23,353 bases of DNA from Prorocentrum cordatum (Eukaryota; Sar; Dinophyceae; Prorocentrales; Prorocentraceae): contig CAUYUJ010018478.1 in the NCBI GenBank assembly GCA_963575745.1, positions 124,880 to 148,232 of the forward strand, in the 5' to 3' direction. Position 1 is the stretch's first letter, and the number at the start of each line of letters is the position of its first letter. Below are positions 1 to 9,027 of the stretch, piece by piece. A model generated the notes under the pieces. That model was not told the DNA's origin and did not search any database. It saw only the letters and a list, made by a program, of their open reading frames with translations. A program made the position numbers and the translations under genes.

Positions 1-423
1 CGGTCGCGCATATTGACTGACCCGGGTTTGCGAAGACCTGCGTTGCATTTTTTTCTTGCATTGTAGTTTTTTGGTTTTCTGCTGACCCGGGTCTGATTGA
101 CCAGGGTTAGCAGATCCCCGACGGGGTGGCATTATTACTCCCCTGTCATTGCTACGTTCCCGAACCTGCTCGCTCCCCCTTCCACGCTCAGGAGAAAGGT
201 GTTGCCGCGATGGTGTCCAAGGAGTTCGGGGCGGCCACCGTCGCATTCACCATCGCCCTCGCGCTGATGCCGCAGGCTGGCAGTTATAGCCCCGCCCTGG
301 GTTGCGGCAGTTCGTGGAGACGGAGGGGGTATCCGACTCTGATGAAGCCGTGGTAATGAGATGTTGGCGGGCTCGGTCGCAAATCATGGGAGCCTGGCGT
401 ACCCTGTTAATTCCGTCTTCATA
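1..423. other. Unassigned sequence with a repeated CTGACCCGGGT motif
   Basis: I recognise no gene here. The 11-mer CTGACCCGGGT occurs at 17-27 and again at 82-92, and a related TTGACCAGGGT follows at about 97-107. This suggests a short decayed repeat of roughly 65 bp. A 76-codon open frame (126-356) has no recognisable motif, and I do not support it as coding. Confidence 0.4.
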
Positions 424-512
424 GCGCCGATTAGCATCGGTTAGCGTCGATTAGCGTCGATTTAGCGTCTGTTAGCGCCGACTTAGCGTCGATCAGCGTC
501 GGTTCGCAAGAG
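424..512. repeat. 10-11 bp degenerate minisatellite (TTAGCGTCGA)
   Basis: About eight tandem units of the form CGATTAGCGT are visible, with spacing of 10 or 11 bp and substitutions mainly at the GAT and GTC positions. The period is close to one helical turn. Similar short-period arrays made of unrelated sequence recur at 2877-3012 and 18720-19160. Confidence 0.75.
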
Positions 513-982
513 CCGATAAGATGGTATGGGAGGCTCCCATGAGTTGCCGCCGAAGGGTAAGCCATGGATGAAGCGGTGGTAACGGGATGTTGGTGGAGAG
601 GGTGATCACGACCACTCTGGGCGAAGGTCGGTTCCGAACCGCGCCCGTTTCCCGCGAGCTCGGGCTTCACGACGGAGCGCACAGCCGCACAGACGAGGCT
701 GTCCACGCAGCTGGCCGCCTGCTGACCCGTCGCGCGAATGTGCCACAGAGCCCTCATCAACGCCCGCACCGCCTCCAAGGAAGCGCAACAGCTTGGAGGA
801 CCAAGTCTCGCAAGTGGTCTTACAACTCCTTTGCACTTCGCGATCACCGAGAGCGTCGCCAGGCGACGCCCGCATGGTCCTCGGTTTTGCTGGGCGGACC
901 AGAAGCTGTGATGGGCCTCTTGCCCCGCCGCCGTCCTCCGGAGCAAGCGATGCTGGGCCTGCGCTCGCGATGATCGGCATTG
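513..982. other. Unassigned non-repetitive island
   Basis: This is a GC-rich complex sequence with overlapping open frames on both strands. The longest are 128 codons on the plus strand (587-973) and 171 codons on the minus strand (431-946). Frames on both strands are open because stops are rare in this composition. I see no motif, splice-site pair or family resemblance, and I do not call a gene. Confidence 0.35.
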
Positions 983-1015
983 GCGGTTGTCCTGTCCTGT
1001 CCTGTCCTGTCCTAC
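983..1015. repeat. CCTGT pentanucleotide microsatellite
   Basis: At least four perfect tandem copies of TCCTG are visible, flanked by GGTTG and ACGTGG. Confidence 0.85.
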
Positions 1016-1654
1016 GTGGTGAGAAGCTGGTGCTTGCTACGACACGAAAGTTATGTAGACATGATTTGGTATGATGATGCTATTTCGGTTGTTCCTCCGC
1101 CGTCGCCCTCGCAATCACACGCCCCAACGTGGTGCGCCTGGCTGTACCTGATATATCATCCTGTCTGTAGCTCAGCCCAGCGTAAGCACCAATCTAACAC
1201 TTGTGATTGCGAGTTCGTTTCCTGAGCAACTTGCGCCACAATGGCTACGGCTTCTCCTCCTCCTATTCCCGTCCCCTCCCTCCCTTGGGGGCCAGGGGCC
1301 CCTGGGTCCGATCCATCGTGGAGCGTTTCTGCGACTTCTTTATCCGAGGCTTTTGTACATGTCCACCGCCAGGGGAGCCGTTGTGCCAGGGCACCAGGAG
1401 GCAGTCGGCATGGATATCTGCCCGCGGGTCCCCCTCGGCCCCGAGAATACTCCAGGCGCTTCGCGTAACCCCACCAGCCCATCCAAAAGCGATGCCCAGG
1501 CGAGTTGCGCTGATCAGGGATGTGAAGGAGCGTGCAGTGGCGTGGGGGCGTGCACGGAGACTTTCGTGTAACGCGCGTTCCGAAGGCGTTTGGCTTGATG
1601 AAGGATTCCAGTCCCCTTGCGGCGCGGGTTCCGCCCACAGGTTCTTGCAGGCTT
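1016..1654. other. Unassigned sequence
   Basis: This is complex sequence with several open frames in both directions of up to about 200 codons. None has a recognisable domain. Proline-rich and arginine-rich translations here reflect base composition. I see nothing that can be supported as a gene. Confidence 0.3.
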
Positions 1655-1960
1655 TCTTGGAGGTCTTTTTGGGCGCTCTTGGGGCCGTCTTGGGGCGATC
1701 TTGGTTCTGTCTGGGGTTCCTCTTCGAGCCATCTTGAGGACTCGGGAGCCCATTGGAAGCGAACGGGCGAGAAGGTTACAATCATTCATGGATTTTCCTG
1801 AGGACAGATTTTAGCTTTTTGGTCCCCGCGGCCCCTTGGGGCCATCTTGGGGCCTTCATGGGGCCTCTCGGAGGCATCTTGGAGGCCACCTTGAGCAAGC
1901 TTGGACCATCTTGCGCCATCTTGGAGGCCATCTTCAAAGCATCTGGGGCCCTCTTCGGCC
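1655..1960. repeat. TCTTGGGG-type degenerate array, copy 1
   Basis: Units such as GCTCTTGGGG, CGTCTTGGGG and CCATCTTGG are reiterated at roughly 10-15 bp spacing. On the plus strand the translation looks like LGxxWG runs. The segment CCATCTTGAG through ACAATCAT at 1729-1785 recurs at 2181-2237, so the two arrays share a recent duplication. The same family returns at 9062-9310 and 9640-9775. Confidence 0.75.
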
Positions 1961-2032
1961 AAAAGCCTGCCAACTATGCTCCCGAAATGTCACTCTTTCA
2001 AGATCCGTTTACCTTCCATTGTTGGTCAGAAC

Positions 2033-2064
2033 GGGGGGGGGGGTAGTTAATCAGGGTCCCCCCC
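2033..2064. repeat. G-run/C-run element with central TAGT core
   Basis: A run of 11 G (2033-2043) is followed by TAGTTAATCAGGGT and a run of seven C (2058-2064). An equivalent element lies at 9768-9795. Both sit beside TCTTGGGG arrays, so the G-run/TAGT/C-run unit appears to be part of that repeat family. The arms could pair as a hairpin. Confidence 0.5.
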
Positions 2065-2089
2065 TCTGCAGCTCTCAAAGTCGGCTTTC

Positions 2090-2460
2090 GGGGCTCTCTT
2101 GGGGCGCTCTTGGGCGTTCTCAGGGCTGTCTTGGGGCCATCTTGGCCCCCTCATGCGGCCCTCTTTCTGCCCTCGTGGAACCATCTTGAGGCCTCGGGAG
2201 CCCATTGGAAGGGAGAGTGCGAGAAGGCTACAATCATGTTTTTTGGGTGTTGCAGAGAGCTTTTTAGAGATTTTGGCATCTTGGGGGCATTCTTGATTCT
2301 TGGGAGGCTCCGACTCCATTTGGACCCGTCTTGGACTGGTCTTGGGGTCAGCATGGTGGACACCCTCTTGTGCTGTTTTGTACTGTCTCGGGCCATCCTG
2401 GAGGTCATCTTTGGCTCTCGGAGGCCCTCTTGTAGCCATCTTGACCCCCGAACCACCCTC
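2090..2460. repeat. TCTTGGGG-type degenerate array, copy 2
   Basis: The composition and period match the array at 1655-1960. The shared 57 bp block lies at 2181-2237, offset by 452 bp from copy 1. Beyond that block the two copies diverge quickly, which argues for an old array with limited local conversion or duplication. Confidence 0.75.
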
Positions 2461-2876
2461 TGACACCTCGCCTTCCCCCCCCTCCAGGTCAAGGGGAAAT
2501 GTGGTAAGGGGAGGGGTAAACCTGAAGGGCAGGTGAGATGTCCCAGTTTCCGCATCCGCAGCCCTGCCGTGGACTTGGCCTCGCGCGGACGTGTGCATGT
2601 TTTGTCGGCGAGAACCATCGAGGAGCATCTAGGATCATCTTGCGAAATATAGGCGCACGAATCCGAGAAATGCATGGGAAATTGACGTCCGAGCGATAGC
2701 GAGCTGGCTGTCACGGGGCAGCTTCCCCCCGCGGGGCGATGGACACGTGTACATGCTCCGCCCTCGCACCCCGAGAGCCGACGCCGCGAAGCACTTGCGA
2801 CGTCGCTGGGTCTCTTTGGAAGCTCATTCCTAACATGCATGACGAACTTCTTTGCACTTCTGTAGAGGCTACTTAC
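2461..2876. other. Unassigned sequence
   Basis: This is complex sequence between two repeat fields. Open frames run through it on both strands (for example minus 2151-2840), but they extend into the TCTTGGGG array and show no domain. I see nothing else. Confidence 0.3.
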
Positions 2877-3012
2877 TGGAGGCCGCCGAAGGCCGCTGAC
2901 GGCTGCTCAGGGCCGCGGAAGGCACCCACAGGCTGCCAAACGGCAGCTACAGGTCACTGCATGCCGCTGATGACACACCAATGGCCGCTCAAGGCTACTA
3001 CAGGCTACTGCA
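2877..3012. repeat. 10 bp degenerate minisatellite (RRxGGCYRCY)
   Basis: About 13 units at an almost exact 10 bp spacing can be read, such as GGAGGCCGCC, GAAGGCCGCT, GACGGCTGCT, ACAGGCTGCC and ACAGGCTACT. The GGC core is kept while the flanks vary. One unit has gained an extra base. Confidence 0.75.
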
Positions 3013-3189
3013 CCGAGGCGGTATATGTTAGACGGAGCTTCCAACATGATTAACCTAACCCTGGACCCCATCTTTCTGCTGCATTTTTCGAGCCGTACCG
3101 ATCTGATGTGGTCCAGGGGGGCCCGAGGCTGGGCGACCGTGCTTTGCCTGAAAAAGTTGAAACGTCCATACTTCAGCGGCCTCCAGTCT

Positions 3190-3514
3190 CGGATGGGGAG
3201 GAGGAGCAGGAGGAGGAGGAGGAGGAGGAGGATGATGCGGTTGCTGCTGATGATGATGATGCTGATGCTGCTGATGATGATGATGATGATGAGGAAGAGG
3301 AGGAGGAGGAGGAGGAGCGAGCAGCGAGCAGCGAGAAGGCGCGAGAATGAGCGAGGAGGAGCGAGAGGGAGGAGGAGGAGGAAGAGGAGGAGCAGGAGGA
3401 GGAGGAGGAGGCGGAGGAGTGGAGCGAGGAGGAGGAGGAGCGAGGAGGAGGAGGAGGATCAGGAGGAGGAGGACGAGGAGGAGGAGGAGGCGGAGGAGGA
3501 GGAGGACGAAGACG
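3190..3514. repeat. (GAG)n array with an embedded (GAT)n patch
   Basis: GAG/GGA triplets dominate. A GAT-rich patch lies at about 3235-3290, and GCGAGCAGCGAG-type variants occur at about 3317-3370. The latter resemble the reverse complement of the CTCCTCGCTCC sequence found at 8090-8450 and 11990-12400, so the same repeat family occurs in both orientations in this window. Confidence 0.85.
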
Positions 3515-3740
3515 AAGAAGAATAATAATAATGATAAGAATAAGAATACTAATAATAATGATAAGCAGAATAATAATAAGAAGACTAATCCGAATAATAA
3601 TACTAAGACTCATACCACTACTAATACTAGCACTAATAATGTTAATACGAAAGATAATAATTATAATAATAATAATAATAATAATAAGAGTAATAGGAAT
3701 AATAAGAAGACGACGAAGAGGAGGAGGAGGAGAAGCCAGG
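3515..3740. repeat. (AAT)n/(AAG)n triplet array
   Basis: AAT triplets are interspersed with AAG, GAT and ACT, ending in a short GAG tract. This is the most AT-rich stretch of the left half. It follows the GAG array directly, so adjacent triplet arrays of different sequence abut without spacer. Confidence 0.8.
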
Positions 3741-3795
3741 ATGGGGCGAGGAAGATGAGGAATTACAGGGATTACAGCCTTCGCGTAGCGAACTC

Positions 3796-3990
3796 CACAA
3801 AGCGCAAAACCAGTGAGGCGAGTACCATGTCTGCGCCCCGCCGCGGCTGTTCACCCCAAAACGGGTCCCTCCACGCCACGGCTCCTGTCTTCAAAGCGCA
3901 AAGTTCACTCAGAAGCGAGTCCCTCGTCTGCGCCCCGCCGAGGCCGTTCTCTCAAAAGCGAGTCCCTCCAAGCTTCGGCGACAGTAAAAA
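3796..3990. repeat. Tandem duplication of about 95 bp
   Basis: Two copies start near 3801 and 3896 with GCGCAAA. They share TCTGCGCCCCGCCG followed by a CAAAA-CGxGTCCCTCCA segment. The copies differ at many positions. No coding interpretation is supported. Confidence 0.6.
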
Positions 3991-4410
3991 AAAGGGCGCA
4001 CGTGCGCCACTGGGCCTGGCGGGAGCCCATCCCCGCCTAGCAGCCCGAACCACCCGCCAGCGGGGGGGGTGTGACGGGGAATGGACGGTGGCCCGAAGCG
4101 AGGGAGGAGCCGGGGAGAGGGGGGCCCCCAGGAGGAGGAGGAGGAACCCCACATGGGACGAGCACAGGGACCCCGCGCCAGGAGGGACCTGGACGCGGGG
4201 GGGAGCCCGAGCCCGCCCCACACGAGGCCCCCCCCCCCCCAGGGAGAGCAAGCCGGGAGAGAGAGGCAAAAGCAAGGGAAGGAGAGCCGGCAGCCGAGGG
4301 GGGAAGCCAAGGAGCGAGGGAGAGAGGAAGCGGCCACCGCCCAACCCCCGCCAACCCCCCCCCCCAGGCATGGTGGGGGGGATTTTAGTGCACCCCAGGG
4401 CCCTGGTCGA
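3991..4410. other. GC-rich unassigned sequence with homopolymer G and C runs
   Basis: This stretch contains several runs of seven or more G or C, and GGGAGAG-rich purine segments. Open frames on both strands are compositional. I recognise no gene. Confidence 0.35.
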
Positions 4411-4415
4411 GGCGA

Positions 4416-4416
<1 letters not shown>

Positions 4417-4450
<34 letters not shown>

Positions 4451-4614
4451 GGGAGGAGCGAGGAGGAGGAGGAGGCTGAGGAGAAGGAGGATGAGGAGGA
4501 GGAGGAGGAGAGAGAGCAGAAGGAGGATAAGGAGGGGGAGGAGGAGGAGGAGGAAGAGGAGGAGGATGCTAATGAGGAGGAGGAGGAGGAGGCGGAGGCG
4601 GAGGCGGAGGAGGA
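4417..4614. repeat. (GAG)n array
   Basis: GAG/GAA triplets make up a nearly all-purine plus strand that grades into the following GAT array through a short GCGGAG-repeat segment. Confidence 0.85.
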
Positions 4615-5753
4615 TGAGGATGAGGATGATGAGGATGAGGATGAGGATGAGGATGAGGATGAGGATGAGGATGATGCTGATGCTGATAATGATGATGATG
4701 ATGACGATGATGATGATGCTGATGATGATGTTGTTGATGATGATGATGATGACGATGATGATGCCGACGATGATGATGATGATGTTGATGATGATGCTGA
4801 TTCTGATGATGACGATGATGATGATGCTGCTGCTGATGCTGATGGTGCTGATGCTGATGATGATGATGATGATGCTGATGATGCTGATGCTGCTGATGTT
4901 GATGATGCTGATGATGATGATTGTGATGATGCTGCTGACGATGATGATGATGATGCTGGTGGTGATGATGCTGCTGCTGTTGCTGATGCTGCTGCTGCTG
5001 ATGATGATGATGATGGTGATGCTGATGATTATGATGTGGATGATTATGATGCTGATGATGGTGATGATGATGACGGTGACGATGTTGATGATGCTGATGC
5101 TGAGGATGAGCTGATGATGATGATGCTGCTGATGATGATGATGCTGCTGATGATGATGCTGATGATGCTGATGATGATGATGAGGATGATGCTGATGACG
5201 ATGTTCATGATGATGCTGATGCTGATGCTGATGCTGAGGATGATGATGGTGATGATGATGATGATGCTGATGATGTGGATGACGCTGATGACGATGATGT
5301 TGATGCTGCTTCTGATGATGATGCTGCTGCTGCTGATGATAATCATGCTGATGATGATGATGATGATGATGTTGATGATGCACATGCTGATGATGATGAT
5401 GATGATGATGCTGATGCTGGTGATGATGATGATGCTGATGATGATGCTGATTCTGATTATGATGATGATCATGATGATGCTGCTGCTGATGATGCTGTTG
5501 ATGATGATGATGCAGATGATGATGTTGATGATGATGCTGATGATGCTGATGCTGATGCTGATGCTGATGATGATGATGATGATGATGGTGATGCTGTTGA
5601 TGATGAGGATGATGATGCTGATGATGATGATGATGATGATCCGGATGATGATGCTGATGCTGCTGATGATGATGATGATGTTGATGATGCTGATGCTGAT
5701 GAGGATGATGTTGCTGCTGATGATGATGATGCTGCTGATGATGATGCTGATGA
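4615..5753. repeat. (GAT)n array over 1.1 kb, interrupted by the assembly gap
   Basis: GAT triplets occur with in-phase variants, mostly GCT, with some GTT, GAC and GGT. From about 4615 to 5108 the triplet phase is unbroken, and again from about 5275 to the gap. A phase change lies near 5108, where GAT GAG CTG ATG is read. The phase gives long Asp/Ala, Met/Leu and (minus) His/Gln or Ile/Ser frames. All three are open, which is the signature of a microsatellite rather than a gene. Confidence 0.92.
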
Positions 5754-5853
5754 NNNNNNNNNNNNNNNNNNNNNNNNNNNNNNNNNNNNNNNNNNNNNNN
5801 NNNNNNNNNNNNNNNNNNNNNNNNNNNNNNNNNNNNNNNNNNNNNNNNNNNNN
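5754..5853. other. Assembly gap of exactly 100 N
   Basis: Exactly 100 N lie between (GAT)n on the left and (GGA)n on the right. A round 100 usually means a gap of unknown size, so the true array may be much longer than shown. Any open frame crossing it is artificial. Confidence 0.98.
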
Positions 5854-5877
5854 AGGAGGAGGAGGAGGGAGGAGGAG

Positions 5878-6059
5878 CGCCATCTGCCTTCTCCGGGGCG
5901 GGCCAGGGCTCGGGTCGGGGCCGGGTACGGGGCCAGAGCCGGGGGAGAAGCCACCCGCCTGTCCTCCTTCTCCACAGGGGGGGACCGCCCGGGGTGGGGG
6001 TCATGACCCTTTGGGCCCCCCTTCGGACCCTCCCCGGGACCGCCCACCGGGACCCCCCC
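5878..6059. other. GC-rich unassigned sequence
   Basis: The short (GGA)n tail of the gap gives way to G-run and C-run rich sequence. I see no gene or repeat family beyond short GGGCCGGG-like motifs. Confidence 0.35.
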
Positions 6060-6365
6060 CCGGGATTCTAGACCTCTTGGTGGGGTCTGAGTAGATGGGG
6101 TCGGACGTTCTCGCCGCATCGCCGATGCATCGCCGATGCGTCTCGATGTGGAGCCCGTGTTTCCCCACGCCGACGTCGCCGATGCATCGGCGATGCGTCG
6201 CCGATGCATCGGCGATGCGGCTCGAAATGGAGCCCGATCTTCTCCACGCCGACGTCGCCGATGCATCGGTCGCGTTTGCCTCGCCAATGCATCGGCGGTG
6301 CATCGCCGATGCGGATCGATCCTCCGAGCCCGTCTACTCCGACCCCATCTGGGAGGCCTCTACAA
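6060..6365. repeat. Palindrome-rich block (CGATGCATCG iterated) with inverted-repeat ends
   Basis: GCCGATGCATCGGC and shorter palindromes around ATGCAT recur many times between 6110 and 6320. A longer unit of about 81 bp, containing TCGAxxTGGAGCCCG and CCACGCCGACGTCGCC, occurs twice (from about 6142 and 6222). The outer parts are inverted copies. AGATGGGGTCGGA at 6092-6104 has its reverse complement at about 6338-6350. This could be a foldback element or a cruciform-prone satellite. Confidence 0.65.
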
Positions 6366-7016
6366 GCGGGATTGATAGGTCTTAGTCGTGCTCGCGTGGC
6401 CTCCGAACGGAAGAGAGGGAGGACGGAGAGGAGCAAGGGGGGGGGACGAGGAGGGAGGGGCCCATACCCCGACGCCACGCTGTCTTCACAGCGGGGTCCC
6501 AGGGAGCTCTCGACCGATTCCCCAGGATCAGCTTTGCACCCTGGCTCGTTCTTTTGACGGTCGAGTGCCCTCAAGCATTGGGTAATATCCGACCCTGAGC
6601 CAAGCCTCGGGTTGGCCGCCGCGATCGCAGCGGCCACAATCGGGACACGGTTTTTGTGTACTTACGCCCAGCACGGGTAGTCGTTTTTTTCTTGGTCAGT
6701 GCCTGGGCCGATGATCACGCAACCGCCCAGTGGCCGCAAACGGCGAAACACGTCCGTCTTGTTTCTTTCACGGCGCGTCTGGATCTGGGGAGGACGGACA
6801 TCCCAGACGTGCGATGTCTTGATTTTTTACAGTCCGACCCTTTCCCCAGGGCCAGCTTTTCGTCCCGAGCCGTGCTTTGGACGGTCCTGGGGCCTGGCGA
6901 GGGCCCCCGGAGGTCGACGGTGGTCCAAAACCGTTCGTCCTGATTTTTGTGCGGCGCGAGAATGTCTGGGAGTGTGAGCCGGGGCAGGGCAGTTGGGCAC
7001 TCCCCCGCGCCGCCAG
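6366..7016. repeat. Unassigned sequence holding a diverged direct repeat
   Basis: Two related segments lie at about 6508-6565 and 6832-6887, offset by about 322 bp. Both follow the pattern CCGAxxC-TTCCCCAGG-x-CAGCTTT and end in TTxGACGGTC. The right-hand part leads into the first TPR exon at 7017, so part of this may be upstream intron. No exon is visible here. Confidence 0.4.
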
Positions 7017-7114
7017 GTGCCGGACGACCAGACCAAGGACGGGACGAGCTTGCTGAAGGCCGTGCTGCTCGCCGACCGCGCCGCCGCGTTCACGCAGCTG
7101 GGGAGGCCCAGTGG
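7017..7114 (+). CDS. Tetratricopeptide-repeat (TPR) protein, exon fragment 1
   Basis: This exon encodes about 32 residues. The second half, LLADRAAAFTQLGR, is a classic helix A of a TPR unit of the co-chaperone type (compare the NRAAAYxKLGR pattern of STI1/HOP-like proteins). TPRs are helical hairpins that bind partner proteins, and the HOP-like class binds the C-terminal tails of Hsp70 or Hsp90. Here the usual clamp Asn before RAAA is Asp. The left border is placed after CGCCGCCAG, a weak acceptor, and the frame is also open back to 6993. The right border is GG|GTGGAG. It was chosen because joining at 7114/7928 restores the frame and gives ...LGRPSGWESAIRDA, a continuous TPR. No other part of this gene was found upstream. 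The TPR call is firm, the family is uncertain. Confidence 0.7.
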
Positions 7115-7927
7115 GTGGAGTAAGGGACGCAGTTGGGGAGGGGGCGGGGGGGAGGGGGGGTCGCGGCGGGGGGAGGGAGGGACTTCGGAGGGTGGGAGGA
7201 GTGCGGGAGGACGGGGAATGAGGAGGAGGAAGGTGGCAGGAGGAGGAGGAGGAGTCATGAGGAGGAGGAGGAACGAGGGAGGAGAGGAGGAGGAGGAAGA
7301 GGAATGGGAGGAGAGAGGAGGAGGAGGAGGAGGAGGAGGAAGAGAGGAGGAGGAGGTAGGAAGCGGAGGAGGAGGCGGAGGCGGAGCGGAAGGCGAGTGC
7401 GGGGGGGAGGGCGGGGGGCGGGGGCGGAGGTGGAGGGCGGGGGCGGAGGAAGGCGGAGGCGGAGGCGGAGGCGGAGGCGGAGGCGGAGGCGAGGCGAGGC
7501 GAGGGCGAGACGGGGCGGGGGCGGAGGCGAGGCGGAGGTGGAGGCGGGGGCGGGGCGGCGGCGGTGGCGGAGGCGGAGGCGGAGGCGAGGCGGCGTGCGG
7601 CGGCGGTCGCGCGGCGGCGGCGGAGGCCGAGGCCGAGGCGGAGGCGGAGAGGAAAAGCAGAGGAGGAGGAGGAGGAGGAGGAGGGAAGGAGGCGGAGGGG
7701 AGGAGGAGGAGGGAGGAGGCGGAGGAGATGAGGACGAGAGGAGGAGAGGAGAGGAGGAGGAGGAAGGAAGGAGGAGGAGGAAGGAGGAGGAGAGGAGGAG
7801 GAGGAGGAGTAGGAGGAGGAGGAGGAGGAGGAGGAGGAGTGGATGTGGGAGGAGGGGAGAGAATAGGAGGAGGAGGAGGGGAGGAGGAGGAGAGAGGGGG
7901 AGAGAGGAGGAGGGAGGATGTACACAG
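7115..7927 (+). other. Predicted intron of the TPR gene, filled with purine repeats
   Basis: This 813 bp segment starts GTGGAG and ends TACACAG. It is composed almost wholly of GGA/GAG triplets, with a GGCGGAGGC-type segment at about 7365-7660. GTGG is present at both the start of the intron and the start of the next exon, so the boundaries carry a short direct repeat. Such direct repeats are known for introns gained by insertion, but four bases could be chance. The long polypurine tract is also prone to triplex (H-DNA) formation. Confidence 0.65.
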
Positions 7928-8056
7928 GTGGGAGTCCGCGATCCGGGACGCGGACGTGGCGACCGTGGCCAAGCCCAGCTACGCGCGGGCGTTCACCCGC
8001 CTGGGGGTCGCCCTGCTCGGCAAGGCGCGGACCGAGGAGGCTCGCTTCCGCGCACA
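7928..8056 (+). CDS. TPR protein, exon fragment 2
   Basis: This exon encodes about 43 residues. WESAIRDADVATVAKPSYAR is the helix B part of the TPR begun in the previous exon, with the conserved A, DA and Pro spacing. It is followed by AFTRLGVALLGKARTEEA, helix A of the next TPR. In HOP-like TPRs the KAYxR motif supplies carboxylate-clamp residues, and here the equivalent is RAFTR. The acceptor is TACACAG|G. The first base completes a Gly codon with exon 1. The right border is uncertain: I place it before GTATCC at 8057, where the sequence stops resembling a TPR. The array should continue, so further exons are expected downstream, but I could not find them. Confidence 0.72.
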
Positions 8057-8414
8057 GTATCCAAAGGGACGGGGGAGACTTCTTCCTCTTTCGTTCCTCC
8101 TGGCTTCGCCTCGCTCCTCCTTGCTGCCTCCCTCCTTTTCTCCTCCTCGCTCTTCTTCCTCCTCCTCCTCCTCCTCCTCCTCCTCATCTCCTCCTCCTCC
8201 TCCTCCTCCTCCTGCTCCTCCTCCTGCTCCTCCTGCTCCTCCTGGTCCTCCTCCTCCTCCTCCTCCTCCTCCTCCTCCTCCACTCACTCTCCCCCCCCTC
8301 TCCTCCGCCGTTCCTCCCTCCTCGCCCGTCCTCGCTCGTCTACGCTCCTCCTCTTTCCTCGCTCCTCCTCGCCCCTTTTCGCGCGTTCTCCTCACCCCTC
8401 CTCCTTGCTCCGTC
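8057..8414 (+). repeat. Pyrimidine-rich (CTC)n tract, probable intron sequence after TPR exon 2
   Basis: CTCCTC triplets dominate from 8090, with an almost pure (CCT)n block at 8155-8280 and CTCCTCGCTCC-type degenerate repeats on both sides. On the transcript strand this is the complement of the GAG tract in the preceding intron. The combined effect is a purine array upstream and a pyrimidine array downstream of one short exon. Confidence 0.75.
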
Positions 8415-8880
8415 TAGCTTCTCCTCTTTGCTCCTTGCCTCTGTGCTTTGCATGGTGGTCTTCCAGCAATCTCAAGTTTGAGCTCCATAAAGTCCCGTGT
8501 CCGCCCCTCACACGGGTTCGGCCATCCAGTTATGCGTACTGGTAGGTTTGTGTTCTGCAAGTGATGTTGGTCCCACTCGTCCTTACATGTCGGCCACCTG
8601 CAGCACAATATATGCCGCTGGCGTTCAGAATCCACCACTGCCAAGTACAGGCTTTGCAGGTAATGCAGTGCATGGACCCCACGGCAAGCCCGTCCTTAGG
8701 TCCTGTGTTACCAGTGCGAAAGCGGCTGCATGACGAATGGGGGCACCCAGCTGCTGTTGACCCTGGTCATGCGTTGGTCCCCCTTCTCGTTCTCCGGACT
8801 TGTCATTATTGCTGTAGGGCCCCTGCCTTGTCGGCCATCCACATTTGTGTTGCCGTTTTGTAGTCTGCAGTCTCTTGTCT
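8415..8880. other. Unassigned non-repetitive sequence
   Basis: This is complex sequence downstream of the TPR exons. The TPR gene may continue through it, but none of the short open frames (for example plus 8497-8733 and 8561-8863, minus 8414-8644) looks like a TPR or any family I know. Candidate acceptors such as ACAG and TTTGCAG at about 8645-8660 exist, but no convincing exon follows. Confidence 0.3.
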
Positions 8881-9000
8881 CCCCTGCAGCCGGGGGTGGG
8901 CTGCTCGTGCTGAGCGCGGCTGCCCCTTGTCGTCTCGAAGACCTGCCTGCCTTTTCGAACACCTGCCTCTTGTTGCTGTCTGTTTTTATTGCGAAGGCCT
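8881..9000. repeat. Segmental duplication, left copy
   Basis: The segment beginning CCCCTGCAGCCGGGGGTG and ending TTGCTGTCTGTTTTT is repeated at about 9504-9613 with few differences (offset 623 bp). In the one frame open in both copies, three of the clear differences change the amino acid (Gly/Glu, Pro/Thr, Leu/Phe), so there is no sign of protein-level constraint. Each copy is followed by a TCTTGGGG array, so the duplicated unit probably spans both. Confidence 0.8.
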
Positions 9001-9025
9001 TACGGCCGGTGCCGCCGACCCTGAA

Positions 9026-9027
<2 letters not shown>

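Noticed and set aside
3347-6094. A 915-codon open frame rich in Glu, Asp, Asn and Met
   Set aside because: It runs through GAG, AAT and GAT triplet arrays and across the 100-N gap. Other frames and the minus strand are equally open, and the protein would be pure repeat with a change of residue at every phase shift.
6993-8545. Long Gly/Arg/Glu-rich open frames of about 470 codons across the GAG tract (plus) and Pro/Ser-rich frames (minus)
   Set aside because: They read straight through what is better explained as a repeat-filled intron. The frame-restoring GT-AG junction gives a continuous TPR, which read-through destroys.
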